DNA of 64,000 nucleotides from Fimenecus sp963590415 (GCA_963590415.1 CAVAPB010000014.1:1-64000); one strand, 5' to 3'. Numbered from the stretch's first letter, positions 41,587-51,238 are shown. Numbers and translations are program-made. Notes: generated by a model not told the origin, from the sequence alone.

Positions 41587-43296
41587 ATGCGTGAATTAAA
41601 GACGGCAGCTGCCATTTTGAAAAATGCGCCGAAGCTTTCGGACACGGATATTCAGACAATAAACGAAAGTTACAGCCCGTATATGTTTTATAAAAATGAT
41701 GCAAAAACTGATACGCAGCACTGTATATGCAGCTCATGCAGAAAACATTTTGATGTTTCATATACACAAAGAACCGTTACCCCTGCGGACAGAGAGTTTT
41801 TACAGGCTTCGCATAATCAACAGGTTATATGTCCTAAGTGTGGGCGAACAGTTCAGAAGAAACAAATAGGCAGGGTTAAAAACTGTGCTACACTCGGCGA
41901 TTATCAACGATTTGTATTTGTGAAACGCAGGTCAGAGCAAGAGGTTTATTTGATATATGCATACACCTACAAGGAATACAGGCACATATATCCAAGCAGG
42001 TCAAGCGTGGTAGAAAGCGTTGAATATGACACGCTGCCTTTTTGTGAAGTAAACGCAGTTTATTATTTGACGCCGAATCAGCAGAGGGTTTTTAAGTGCT
42101 CGCCGTGGAGCGGCGAATGGGAAGAGTCAAAAATTGCGGAACCATATACAAAGAGTTGGTTCTATAACACTACCGCAAAAACAAAAAGAGGTTATGTGTT
42201 GATAGGGTCGCAAATTTTGAAAAAGACTTTTCTTCGCTATATTAACCTTGATAGGCTTTCTGATCTTTATCAGCAAATCAGAGTTGAAAACTGGAGCGCG
42301 TATTATTGGGGATATGTTGAAGTTCCGATATGTAAGATAATCTCGCTTTTTGCAAAATACAAAAGTTTTGAATTTCTCGAAAAACAGGGCTATGACAACT
42401 TGATTTATTCGATGATTGAAAGACAGGAGGAGGCGCCGACTCTGTATGACTGGCAAGCGACGACACCATGTAAATTTTTCAAAAAACTTTCAAAGCCCGA
42501 GATAAAGGCACTGAAAGAAAAAGACCTTTGCGGTCGTTCCGAGCTGTATTTGTATCTGCGATTACGGACAGAGGAACAAAAGCTGTCTGTGGAAGATTTC
42601 GCAGCGGTTCTCGAATTCTTTCCGAATGACACGAAAAGGTTTTTATCAGTCAAGCGAAAGTATGAAATTACTGTTTGTGAGACCAGAAAGTATTTACTTC
42701 GGTGTAATGATCGCCGAGTCCGCTCGGGGACCACAGGTACACTGTGGCTCGACTATATTGAAGCCGCCGAATATTGTGAATACGACCTGCGTGTACACAA
42801 TGTCATTTTTCCGAAGAAGCTTGCAACCGCACATGACGAAGCGGTTGCGAACCGACAAAGGATAATTGATGAGCGCAACAGAAAGTCACTTCCCCAAAGG
42901 CTCGCCGAGGATAAAGAACGATTGCAAAACGAAAAGGATTCGTATGCGTTGCGATATAAAAAGCTTGAGAAAATTTTTGCTTTTCAAGATAACGGTTACT
43001 GCGTAATTGTTCCTACGGGCGCAACGGAAATAATCCTTGAGGGAAAAAGTCTTGCTCACTGTGTGGGCGGTTATGCCGACAGACATATAAGAGGGGCAAC
43101 AACAATTTTGTTTATACGACGAATTGACCGAAAGGAAGAAAGTCTTATTACCGTTGAAATGAACGAAAAAGACCTCACAATAATTCAGGTGCACGGCAGA
43201 GGAAACCGTCCGCCCGATAAAAACGAGCAGGCTTTTATAGACAAGTGGCTCGTCGATATAAAACACAGGAAAAATAAAAAATCAAAAGCAGCGTAA
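41587..43296 (+). CDS. PcfJ-like protein
   Basis: The 569-residue protein starts after GAGGTG. It has an N-terminal Cys-rich zinc ribbon (CICSSCRKHF, then VICPKCGRTV), a middle region of aromatic-rich repeats, and a C-terminal PcfJ domain (LEGKSLAHCVGGYADRH, ITVEMNEKDLTIIQVHGRGN). PcfJ proteins occur in plasmids, ICEs and phages and are of unknown function. The conserved His-Cys-Val-Gly-Gly motif is intact. Confidence 0.82.
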   Translation: MRELKTAAAILKNAPKLSDTDIQTINESYSPYMFYKNDAKTDTQHCICSSCRKHFDVSYTQRTVTPADREFLQASHNQQVICPKCGRTVQKKQIGRVKNCATLGDYQRFVFVKRRSEQEVYLIYAYTYKEYRHIYPSRSSVVESVEYDTLPFCEVNAVYYLTPNQQRVFKCSPWSGEWEESKIAEPYTKSWFYNTTAKTKRGYVLIGSQILKKTFLRYINLDRLSDLYQQIRVENWSAYYWGYVEVPICKIISLFAKYKSFEFLEKQGYDNLIYSMIERQEEAPTLYDWQATTPCKFFKKLSKPEIKALKEKDLCGRSELYLYLRLRTEEQKLSVEDFAAVLEFFPNDTKRFLSVKRKYEITVCETRKYLLRCNDRRVRSGTTGTLWLDYIEAAEYCEYDLRVHNVIFPKKLATAHDEAVANRQRIIDERNRKSLPQRLAEDKERLQNEKDSYALRYKKLEKIFAFQDNGYCVIVPTGATEIILEGKSLAHCVGGYADRHIRGATTILFIRRIDRKEESLITVEMNEKDLTIIQVHGRGNRPPDKNEQAFIDKWLVDIKHRKNKKSKAA

Positions 43297-43308
43297 AGGA
43301 GTGCCGAT

Positions 43309-44265
43309 ATGAGCGAACTTATAAACATTAACGGAAGAATGAGCGAAACACAGGCCGAAGCGGTCAAGCTTCATCAGAGCATAATGCTCAATGCCGAGCT
43401 TGCGGCTAACAGCATGGTCGCAATGTGCAGGGACCTTAAAGCCATGAGAGACAGGAGACTGTATGAAGAACTCGGGTGTTCGGAGTTTGGAGAGTACACG
43501 GAAAAGCTTGTCGGCATCAAAGCCCGGCAGGCATACACATACATAAGCACATACGAAAAGCTCGGAGACACGGTTTTGCAGTCAAATGCAACGCTCGGAA
43601 TAACGAAGCTTAGTATGATTGCTCAGTTGAATTCCGAAGATAGGACTGAAATGCTCGAAAGCGGTAAGGCGGATGAGATGACTGTCGCTGAACTGAAAAG
43701 GCTTGTCGAGGAAAACAAGAACCAGGGCGAGCAAATTTCAATGCTTACCGCCGAAATTGAGCAGTTAAAGCAGGATGAGGATACAGCGGCGGAAAATTCA
43801 GCATTTGAGGAGACGATAACACAGCTGAAATCACAGCTTGAAGAGAAAAACGCACTTGTCGATAAACTTGAAAAAGACCTTGAAAAAAACCAGGAACAGA
43901 CGCCGGATGTTTCCGACGGAAAGGCTATCGAAGAAAAAATAAAAGACAAACTTTTGAAAAAAGCCGAAGCGGAAAAGAAAAAGGCATATTCAGAGGGCGA
44001 GAAATCCGCACAGGCGGCCGCAAATCAAAAAATTGATTTACTCAATTCACAGATTGAAGCTGCAAGGCTTCATTCGCAGGAGCTTGAAAAACAGCTTGCT
44101 TTGTCCGACAGCGCCTCGGCAGAGGCAAAGGTGTATATTTCGGCGATACAGTCGGATTTTAATGCTTTGATGAGTGTAATAACCGAAATGAACGCAGAAC
44201 AGGCGGAAAAGTTCAAGGGCGCAGTAAAAAAGCTTTGCGCTGCGATAGCTGAAAAATGCGAATGA
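43309..44265 (+). CDS. DUF3102-like coiled-coil phage protein
   Basis: The 318-residue protein has an N-terminal part (about 1-115) resembling the DUF3102/ParB-like HTH group (GCSEFGEYTEKLVGIKARQA, TLGITKLSMIAQL) and a long coiled coil (about 125-290). It may bind DNA and take part in replication or partition. Start after AAAGGAG. Confidence 0.65.
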   Translation: MSELININGRMSETQAEAVKLHQSIMLNAELAANSMVAMCRDLKAMRDRRLYEELGCSEFGEYTEKLVGIKARQAYTYISTYEKLGDTVLQSNATLGITKLSMIAQLNSEDRTEMLESGKADEMTVAELKRLVEENKNQGEQISMLTAEIEQLKQDEDTAAENSAFEETITQLKSQLEEKNALVDKLEKDLEKNQEQTPDVSDGKAIEEKIKDKLLKKAEAEKKKAYSEGEKSAQAAANQKIDLLNSQIEAARLHSQELEKQLALSDSASAEAKVYISAIQSDFNALMSVITEMNAEQAEKFKGAVKKLCAAIAEKCE

Positions 44266-44275
44266 AGGTGTGACT

Positions 44276-44626
44276 ATGGCACAAAAAGAATATTACGACC
44301 TATCAAATCAAACTGAAGTTGTTAAAGAGCTTAAGATTGATTTACTGCCGACAAACAAAAAGTGTCATTCCCTTAAAATCGAGTACGGGTATTTTGAAGC
44401 GGTATTGAATGGTAAAAAGACATATGAAATCCGCATAAATGACCGTGACTTTAAGGTCGGAGAGTTTCTAAGGCTTTGTGAGCTGGATGCAGAGTGCAAC
44501 GGGTACACCGGCCGCTTTGCTCTTGCGGAGATAACTCATATCACTTCCGATAAACGGTTTTGCAAGGAGGGATATGTCGTTATGGGAATTAAATTACTTA
44601 TGGGAGGGAGAGAACTTGAAAATTAA
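44276..44626 (+). CDS. ASCH/DUF3850-type protein
   Basis: The 116-residue protein has the family pattern: KIEYGYFEAVLNGKKTYEIR, NDRDFKVGEFLRL, GYTGRFALAEITHI and VVMGIKL. ASCH/DUF3850 proteins are small RNA-binding-like domains common in phages. ATG 44276 is chosen over a GTG at 44270 because GAAGG is better placed. Confidence 0.75.
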   Translation: MAQKEYYDLSNQTEVVKELKIDLLPTNKKCHSLKIEYGYFEAVLNGKKTYEIRINDRDFKVGEFLRLCELDAECNGYTGRFALAEITHITSDKRFCKEGYVVMGIKLLMGGRELEN

Positions 44627-44762
44627 CAAAATAATACTTGTTATTTTTTGCGCCGCCGTCGCAGTTGCGACTTCGGCCGCTGTATGGGCTTTGATAAAAA
44701 GTGTGGAAGCAATAATTGAGTTTGTTGTTTTCTTAATCTGTATTTTACTTTTAGGAGGATAA
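44616..44762 (+). CDS. Small membrane peptide
   Basis: A 48-residue product with two hydrophobic segments (IILVIFCAAVAVATSAAVW and IIEFVVFLICILLLGG). The TTG at 44616 with GGGAGGGAG five bases upstream is the likely start; it overlaps the previous gene. Role unknown. Confidence 0.5.
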   Translation: MKINKIILVIFCAAVAVATSAAVWALIKSVEAIIEFVVFLICILLLGG

Positions 44763-44764
44763 AA

Positions 44765-45277
44765 ATGAAAATTAAAAAAATCGCATCGCTGTGTAAGCAG
44801 GACAAGCAGCTTAATATGCTTTTAACCGAAGACGGTCCGTGGATAGGAACATCTTACGCAATGTATTTTACTCCCGAACTTAAAGGCATTGGGGAGGACG
44901 GTATTTATGCTGTCCTTGATATTCCCGAGGACAAAAAGCACTCAATTCCGATTTCATATATTGCCGAGGACAAGATAGACACAAGTGATATAAACGAAGC
45001 GGTCAAGGATAGACCTTTAGACTGTATGCGTTTAAGAATTGAGTTCGGTGGAGAGTTAATGCCTCTCTTAGAGGGCGGCGGAAAAGTTATGCTTGTGAGA
45101 CCCCGTTATCTCTCTCCGCTGCCGTCCGATGTCGAATGCTACAATCGTAACGGGTTGATTTATGTCAAGCGCGGAATGTGCCTGTTGGCGGTTATTACGC
45201 CGATTATAAATACAAGCGAAGAGCTGCTTACGGAGCTTGAATATGTTACGGCACATATAAGAGAGTTAATTCAATAG
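44765..45277 (+). CDS. Hypothetical phage protein
   Basis: A 170-residue soluble protein (MKIKKIASLCKQDKQLNMLL and onward) with predicted mixed alpha/beta structure. TAGGAGG precedes the ATG. I do not recognise a family; similar proteins often sit before late regulators. Confidence 0.6.
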   Translation: MKIKKIASLCKQDKQLNMLLTEDGPWIGTSYAMYFTPELKGIGEDGIYAVLDIPEDKKHSIPISYIAEDKIDTSDINEAVKDRPLDCMRLRIEFGGELMPLLEGGGKVMLVRPRYLSPLPSDVECYNRNGLIYVKRGMCLLAVITPIINTSEELLTELEYVTAHIRELIQ

Positions 45278-45326
45278 GAACAAGAGAAAAAGCTGTGTGA
45301 ATCGGAAAGAGACCATAGGAGGTAAT

Positions 45327-45728
45327 ATGAAAAGATTTCATGAGATTGATATGTCCGATTATGACATCGGAAAGTATGAGGCTTTGGAGCTCAAGTACTT
45401 TTGTCTTACATATCCCGACAAGGAAAAAAGGCTTAATATTCTTAAAGCGTACGATGAATTGAACGATGTTCAAACGGAAGAGTACGAACGCCTCGACAAG
45501 GACATTAAAGCGGTTCACACAGCCGTTACAATAGCGACAGGTGCTCAAAGCGGTCTGTATGAGCCGCTCTTACGCAATTTGACAAGAAACGAGAGCATCA
45601 ACAAAATGCCCTGCGGAAAGAATCAGGCTTACACGCTGCGAAAGAGGGCTTTTTACATACTCAAAAAAATAAAAATGGGGAAAAAGGGGCACCACTTTTC
45701 TGATAAAATGGATATGGAAAGTAAATAA
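45327..45728 (+). CDS. Putative late transcription regulator (ArpU/RinA-like)
   Basis: A 133-residue protein placed just before the packaging genes, where ArpU/RinA-type late activators usually lie. The central helices (ERLDKDIKAVHTAVTIATG) and the C-terminal NQAYTLRKRAFYILKKIKMG resemble a sigma-like HTH. The start at 45327 follows TAGGAGG. The assignment rests mainly on position and size. Confidence 0.45.
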   Translation: MKRFHEIDMSDYDIGKYEALELKYFCLTYPDKEKRLNILKAYDELNDVQTEEYERLDKDIKAVHTAVTIATGAQSGLYEPLLRNLTRNESINKMPCGKNQAYTLRKRAFYILKKIKMGKKGHHFSDKMDMESK

Positions 45729-45751
45729 AGTTACTTTCCGTAACGCCTTTT
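45716..45751 (+). terminator. Terminator-like hairpin before the packaging genes
   Basis: A perfect 9-bp stem (GGAAAGTAA / TTACTTTCC) spans the stop codon of the upstream gene, followed by CCTTTTTACT. A second GC-rich palindrome (GAAAGCGC / GCGCTTTC, 45773-45802) follows. Confidence 0.55.
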
Positions 45752-45821
45752 TACTCCTTTCAATTCAAACCCGAAAGCGCTCTGACATCCGGGGGCGCTT
45801 TCCCCCTTGCGGGAGTAAATT

Positions 45822-46133
45822 ATGAATGAAAATGAGACGAAAGCTTATATCTTGAAGTTAAACGATATAAGAGATTTTTACAAAACTTATGTTTGGAAAA
45901 AATTCCGCAATGCGGAAATGAAAAAGAAAAAATATCGCTGTGAAAAATGTTGGAAAAAAGGTTATTACCGCAGAGCTACGGTTTTGCATCACAAAAAACA
46001 TTTGAGGAATTATCCCGAGCTCGCATTGACTGAAAGCAATATGGAGGCTTTATGCGAAAAATGCCATATTGAGGAACATCCCGAAGAGTTCAAAACCGAA
46101 AATGCAATTAAATTCAAAGAAAGGTGGGATTAA
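45822..46133 (+). CDS. HNH endonuclease
   Basis: The 103-residue protein carries the HNH ribbon: CEKCWKKGYY, VLHHKKHL and LCEKCHIEEHPE, with two Cys pairs holding zinc. HNH proteins beside terS/terL of cos-type phages stimulate terminase cleavage. It ends 1 bp before terS. Confidence 0.9.
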   Translation: MNENETKAYILKLNDIRDFYKTYVWKKFRNAEMKKKKYRCEKCWKKGYYRRATVLHHKKHLRNYPELALTESNMEALCEKCHIEEHPEEFKTENAIKFKERWD

Positions 46134-46134
46134 A

Positions 46135-46503
46135 ATGCCGAGACCTAAAAGCGAAGAGACAATAAAAAAAGCCATAGAAAAGTCAATTAACAAGGGAAAA
46201 GTGATAATAAGAAATTCGCTTGAAACGCAGTTAAGGGCATTGGGCGCCGATGTCCCGCACTTCCAGGATATGATTGATACATATATCACGCTTTGGGGAA
46301 TTAAAAAGCGTTTGGAATATGACATTGAGAGCAAAGGCATCAGATATGATGAATTGATGTCAACAGGCAAAAAGAAATCGGTTATCAACCCTGCAATCAA
46401 GGAACTCGAAAACACTACAAAGCAAATGCTTTCAATTCTCAAGGAGATGAACCTCACTACCAGCGAGTCAACGGGCGGCGAGAGTGAAGATGAAGAATTG
46501 TAA
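46135..46503 (+). CDS. Terminase small subunit (P27 type)
   Basis: The 122-residue protein starts after AAGGTGG and has a helical body (FQDMIDTYITLWGIKKRLEY) and an acidic tail (GGESEDEEL). Position between HNH and terL identifies it as the small terminase, which recognises phage DNA for packaging. Confidence 0.82.
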   Translation: MPRPKSEETIKKAIEKSINKGKVIIRNSLETQLRALGADVPHFQDMIDTYITLWGIKKRLEYDIESKGIRYDELMSTGKKKSVINPAIKELENTTKQMLSILKEMNLTTSESTGGESEDEEL

Positions 46504-48139
46504 TTACAAGCCGATAACCGAGTACATCGAAATGATAGACAGCGAAGCGGTACCGACTTGCGAAGAAATTAAACTTTTTTCGCAGCTTGTTAAGCGAGTT
46601 TTTGAGGAGGAAGATGTTTATCTCGATACGGAGCAGGCGGAAAAATACTTCAAGTTTCAAAAGTATTTTCCGTTCAAGCTTTTTGAATGGGAAAAATGTG
46701 CTTTCACTTTGCATAATTGCTTGTATCGCCCCGACGGCTTTCTTCGTTTTCCGACATTACAGTTGTTCCTTGGCAGAGGCGCCGGAAAAAACGGCTTTTT
46801 ATCGTATGAAGATTTTGCGTTGCTGACGCCTGTCAACGGAATCAAGGATTATCACATTGACACATTTGCGATGTCGGAGGACCAAGCGAAAACAAGCTTT
46901 CAGGAGATTTACGATATATTGGAGGCTGACCCGAAATATTTCAAAAATTATTTTACTTGGAACAAGGAAGAGATAAGAAACCTAAGGACGGGAAGCAGAT
47001 ACCGATTCCGCACTTCAAATTTCAAGACGAAGGACTCGGGCCGACAGGGTAAAGTGGATTTCGACGAGATACATCAGCTGGAAAACTACCGCCTTATCAA
47101 TGTCGGTACCTCGGGACTCGGAAAGAAAGCACATCCGCGCAGAACCTTCCTTTCTACCGACGGATATATCAGGGGCGGTCCGCTTGACGACTACAAAGAG
47201 AGCGCTTCACAGATACTTAACGGCATTATAGGAGATAACGGGACACTGGTAATGTGGTACAGGCTCGACAGCGACGACGAAGTACACGACGAGAAAATGT
47301 GGGTCAAGGCGAACCCGAGCTTGCCTTATCTGCCGAACCTTTTCAACGAAATGCGGACCGAATATCAAGAATACAAAAGAGACCCGATAACCAATTCGGA
47401 TTTTATGACAAAGCGGATGAACCGTCCGCAGGAAAACAAGGACATTTGCGTTACCGATTATGAGAATATCAAAAAGACAAAAGCATCGCTTAAATCGGTT
47501 GACGGCAAAGACGCCGTGCTTTGCTTTGACTACGCTTCGAGCCGAGATTTCGCGGCGGTCGGCTATATAACCCGACAGGAAGAGAAGCTTCAATTTAACG
47601 GCAAAATGTTTGTGCTTAATGGTAACAAGGATTTGCCGAGAATAAAAGCGCCGCTTGAACAGTGGGCACAGCTCGGTGTTGTTGAGTTCGTTGACGGAAT
47701 TGATATTTCTCCCGATTTGCTTGTCGATTGGGCGGCAGAGCAGCAGGCAAAGTATTCACTTAATTATGTCGGTGCCGCTCTGGACTATTTCAGATATTCG
47801 ATTTTGAAAAAAAGGCTTGAGGCTTTCGGGTTTGAAGCCGGAAAGAACGGCAATCTGAAGCTTGTCAGACCGTCCGACATAATGAGTGCGGTCCCCGTCA
47901 TTTGCTCATATTTGGACAACGGAAATCTGATTTGCGGCGATAATCCGGCATTTCGGTGGTGCGCTTCAAATACGAAAAAAGTTGTCGGAGACAAGAGAGG
48001 CAATGAAATGTTTGAAAAAATCGAGCCGAAATCACGAAAAACAGATATGTTTATGTGCTTTGTGGCGGGTATGACAATGCTCGAACAGTTACCCGAGGAC
48101 GGTGGCGATAATGAATTCTTTATGCCGATTTTTTATTAG
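46490..48139 (+). CDS. Terminase large subunit
   Basis: The 549-residue packaging motor has an ATPase with a Walker A-like LGRGAGKNGF (about 93-102) and Walker B VDFDEIHQLE (about 187-196), and a nuclease domain with Asp residues in LCFDYASSRDFAAVGY. Start is ATG 46490 or GTG 46484, both inside terS. It pumps DNA into the head and cuts it. Confidence 0.93.
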   Translation: MKNCNYKPITEYIEMIDSEAVPTCEEIKLFSQLVKRVFEEEDVYLDTEQAEKYFKFQKYFPFKLFEWEKCAFTLHNCLYRPDGFLRFPTLQLFLGRGAGKNGFLSYEDFALLTPVNGIKDYHIDTFAMSEDQAKTSFQEIYDILEADPKYFKNYFTWNKEEIRNLRTGSRYRFRTSNFKTKDSGRQGKVDFDEIHQLENYRLINVGTSGLGKKAHPRRTFLSTDGYIRGGPLDDYKESASQILNGIIGDNGTLVMWYRLDSDDEVHDEKMWVKANPSLPYLPNLFNEMRTEYQEYKRDPITNSDFMTKRMNRPQENKDICVTDYENIKKTKASLKSVDGKDAVLCFDYASSRDFAAVGYITRQEEKLQFNGKMFVLNGNKDLPRIKAPLEQWAQLGVVEFVDGIDISPDLLVDWAAEQQAKYSLNYVGAALDYFRYSILKKRLEAFGFEAGKNGNLKLVRPSDIMSAVPVICSYLDNGNLICGDNPAFRWCASNTKKVVGDKRGNEMFEKIEPKSRKTDMFMCFVAGMTMLEQLPEDGGDNEFFMPIFY

Positions 48140-48150
48140 GAGGTGATTAC

Positions 48151-49305
48151 TTGAAAATAATTGATTATTTAATAAACAAATTCGGATCCGCTAAGTTCGA
48201 AGCGGTTGCCGAGGAGAAAATACCCGAACTTTCTCTTTATCGTTTTGCTTTCTTTAACGCAATCGGTGCGATAAGTGCGGCGGTCGGCAGATATGAGTTC
48301 AACATAATGCGAAACGGAGACCGCATTGAAAACAACGATTGGTTTACATTTAATTTCGAACCGAACAGAAATCAAACCAAGCAGGAGTTCTTTTATGACT
48401 TGATACAGCGACTGTTGACCGACGGCGAGGCTTTATGTGTGGAACGCGGCAATGAATATTTTATCGCCGACAGTTTTCAGAGTGATAAGGACAGTTGTGG
48501 ATTTTCGACGGCGAAGTTTTCTAATATCGAGAAAAACGGTGTGCAGCTTACTCAATCCTTTGACGCTTCGGAGGTAGCATATTTCAGGCTCGACAATGCC
48601 GAATTGCGAAAATTGCTGACATCTACCGCTTTGGAATATTCAAATATTCTTAATGCGGCAAGCAAAAAGTTTAAGAATTCGGCGTATCAGAAAGGCATCC
48701 TTAAAATCAATGCGCAAAGCTCCGGCACGGTAAAGGGAGAGGAAAGTCAGCAGGACCAGTTTAATGAGGCAATCCGTAAATTCTATCAAGACGGCAATGC
48801 AGTGCTGCCGCTTAAAAAGAATTTCGACTATGAAGAACTCGGCAAATATCGCAACACAGGAACGAGCTCGGACATAACCGAAATGACATTTGAGGTTTAC
48901 AGCAGAGTTGCCGAGGCAATCGGTATGTCGCCTTATGTGCTGATGCACAGCTCTAAGGAGCCCGAGACATTAAAAATCGATTTTTATACGCAAACAGTTG
49001 AAAAATTTGTAAATCTTTTTGTTAAAGAGATGAACCGTAAATTCGTCGGGCGTGACATGTATTTGGGTGCAGGCGGCACATCGGTAAGAATTCAGGCGGA
49101 GCGTCCTTCCGATATTGACGACCTTATTTCGGACGGCACGGCGATTTATAACACAATCGGAAGCGGCGTTGCATCGATAGACGACATCAGAGAACGCAAA
49201 GGGCTTAAAAAGCTCAATACGCCATGGAGCACGGCACATTATATTTCGGCTAACTTAAAGCCGATTGAGATGATAGCGGAAAATAACAACAATAACGGAG
49301 GTTAA
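48151..49305 (+). CDS. Portal protein (HK97 type)
   Basis: The 384-residue protein starts at TTG after TAGGAGGTG. It has the portal pattern (ending in AIGMSPYVLMHSSKEPETL, about 250-268, then QTVEKFVNLFVKEMNRKF). It forms the dodecameric ring at one capsid vertex. It follows terL and precedes the protease. Confidence 0.9.
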   Translation: MKIIDYLINKFGSAKFEAVAEEKIPELSLYRFAFFNAIGAISAAVGRYEFNIMRNGDRIENNDWFTFNFEPNRNQTKQEFFYDLIQRLLTDGEALCVERGNEYFIADSFQSDKDSCGFSTAKFSNIEKNGVQLTQSFDASEVAYFRLDNAELRKLLTSTALEYSNILNAASKKFKNSAYQKGILKINAQSSGTVKGEESQQDQFNEAIRKFYQDGNAVLPLKKNFDYEELGKYRNTGTSSDITEMTFEVYSRVAEAIGMSPYVLMHSSKEPETLKIDFYTQTVEKFVNLFVKEMNRKFVGRDMYLGAGGTSVRIQAERPSDIDDLISDGTAIYNTIGSGVASIDDIRERKGLKKLNTPWSTAHYISANLKPIEMIAENNNNNGG

Positions 49306-49308
49306 AAA

Positions 49309-50007
49309 ATGAAAAATGAAATTACAAAGTTCGCTTGCGTCAAGGCTTTTGAAGCAGACGAAGCGGCCATGGAAAAAATCAACGCATTAACGCTCAGACA
49401 GTTTACTGCGGAAGAGGTTTTTACCTTTAAGGTAAAGCTTTGCTCGAATGAGGTTGACAGAGACTGCGAGAGCTTTACAGCCGAATGTATAGCGCAGCTT
49501 GCAGAGCTTTTCAAAGGTAAGACGGGAATTAAGGACCACTCCTGCCGTACCGACAATCAGATAACAAGAATTTTTGACACACAGGTTGTAATCGAAGCGG
49601 ATAAGCAGACTTCTCTCAACGAGCCCTATACATATCTTGAAGCTTATTGCTATACCCCCCGACTTCCTAAGACGGAGGATTTTATCGCCGAGATTGAGGC
49701 GGGAATAAAAAAAGAGGTCAGCATAGGCTGTTCAGTTACTAAAAAGACCTGTTCAATTTGCGGTGCAGAATACAGAAGTCCTTACACTTCGGGCTGTTCG
49801 CATAAGCCCGGTGCAGAGTATGACGGTAAAATTTGTTGCGGTCGACTCAGCGAAGCGAGTGACGCATACGAGTTCAGTTTTGTGGCGGTGCCGTCGCAGA
49901 GAGATGCACAGGCACAGAAGGAGTTTTCCGCATCAGGCGCAGGCTCCGAAATCAAATCAAGTTCGTTAAATGTTTTTAATGACATTTTTAACAAAATATT
50001 ATCTTAA
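49309..50007 (+). CDS. Capsid maturation protease (prohead protease-like)
   Basis: The 232-residue protein sits between portal and capsid, as prohead proteases do. KKEVSIGCSV (about 135-144) resembles the protease strand containing the active-site Ser. An unusual Cys-rich insert follows (CSICGAEYRSPYTSGCSHK, then KICCGRL). The C-terminal SDAYEFSFVAVPSQRDA is also typical. Catalytic residues cannot be fixed by eye. Confidence 0.75.
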   Translation: MKNEITKFACVKAFEADEAAMEKINALTLRQFTAEEVFTFKVKLCSNEVDRDCESFTAECIAQLAELFKGKTGIKDHSCRTDNQITRIFDTQVVIEADKQTSLNEPYTYLEAYCYTPRLPKTEDFIAEIEAGIKKEVSIGCSVTKKTCSICGAEYRSPYTSGCSHKPGAEYDGKICCGRLSEASDAYEFSFVAVPSQRDAQAQKEFSASGAGSEIKSSSLNVFNDIFNKILS

Positions 50008-50020
50008 GGAGGTACAAAAA

Positions 50021-51238
50021 ATGAGCTTAGAAATCATTAACGAAGAGACAAGAAAGTCTTTCCTTACGGAGTTTGAAGCGGCGACAAAGGAAAATGATAC
50101 GGAGAGGGCAAGTAAAGCTCTCAAAGGTTTCCTTGACAGCGTATCAAATTCCATTCTCAGGGAAGCAAAAACTATGGGCGACATTTCGCAGGACGCAAAA
50201 ATTCTCGCGGCAAGAGGTATGAGGGTGCTCACAACCGAGGAAAAGTCGTACTGGGGGAAGGTTATCGAATGCGCGAAATCAGAAGATTCCGAAAAGGCTT
50301 TTACAGGGCTTACGGACGCACTTCCGGAGACGGAAGTCGACGCAATCTTTGAGGATATGATTGCCGAACATCCGATTCTTGACCTTGTTGACTGCCAGAA
50401 CACAGCGGCTCTTATGGAGCTTATCGTAAACGCAGCAGGTCCGCAGGCGGCGGTTTGGGGCGAACTCAATTCTGCCATAACCAAAGAACTTAACGGCGCT
50501 GTAAATGTAGTTAAGCTCCCGCTCGGCAAATGTACGGCATTTATGTATGTTTCAAACGATATGCTTGACCTCGGACCGGTATGGGTTGAGAAATATGCAA
50601 GAACCGTTCTCGCCGAAACACTCGGCTACGGCGTCGAAAAGGGCATTATTGACGGTAAAGGTATTAACGGCGAGCCTATCGGTATGTGCAAGAACATTTC
50701 TTCAGGCGTTTCCGTTTCAACATCAACGGGTTATCCCGATAAGACTGCTGTCAAGGTAACCTCTTTTGACCCCGAAACATACGGAGACCTGCTTTCGAGG
50801 CTTGCAATGAGCGAAACGGGTATTGCGAGAGTGATTACACAGGTTGACCTTTTCGTTAACCCTGTTGATTACTTCAAAAAGGTGTTACCGGCAACAACGA
50901 AACTCCGTGACGACGGTCTTTATCAGCTTAATGCAGTGCCTTATCCGACAAACTTTGTGCAGGTTGCGGATGTGCCCTCGGGCAAAGCTATCCTCGGTCT
51001 CGCAAAGAAATATAAGTTCGGTATCGGCACCGGCAAGGGCGGCAAAATCGAAGCGGACAAGAGTTTTAAGTTCCTTGAAGATTTGACTACACTCAAAGTC
51101 AAGTTGTACGGTACAGGCAGAGCGCTCGATAACAACTGTTTCTTGCTTCTCGATATAAGCGAGCTTCTTCCGCTCGGCGAAAAAGCAACAACCACAGACA
51201 CTTCGGATGCTGCCGACGATAAATCCGGCAAGAACTAA
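50021..51238 (+). CDS. Major capsid protein (HK97 fold)
   Basis: The 405-residue protein starts after AAGGAGG. The N-terminal 100 residues are a helical delta-like region (removed by the protease in related phages), and the rest is the HK97 shell fold: KCTAFMYVSNDMLDLG, GVEKGIIDGKGINGEPIG and LVDPVDYF-like FVNPVDYFKKV. It follows the protease. Confidence 0.9.
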   Translation: MSLEIINEETRKSFLTEFEAATKENDTERASKALKGFLDSVSNSILREAKTMGDISQDAKILAARGMRVLTTEEKSYWGKVIECAKSEDSEKAFTGLTDALPETEVDAIFEDMIAEHPILDLVDCQNTAALMELIVNAAGPQAAVWGELNSAITKELNGAVNVVKLPLGKCTAFMYVSNDMLDLGPVWVEKYARTVLAETLGYGVEKGIIDGKGINGEPIGMCKNISSGVSVSTSTGYPDKTAVKVTSFDPETYGDLLSRLAMSETGIARVITQVDLFVNPVDYFKKVLPATTKLRDDGLYQLNAVPYPTNFVQVADVPSGKAILGLAKKYKFGIGTGKGGKIEADKSFKFLEDLTTLKVKLYGTGRALDNNCFLLLDISELLPLGEKATTTDTSDAADDKSGKN

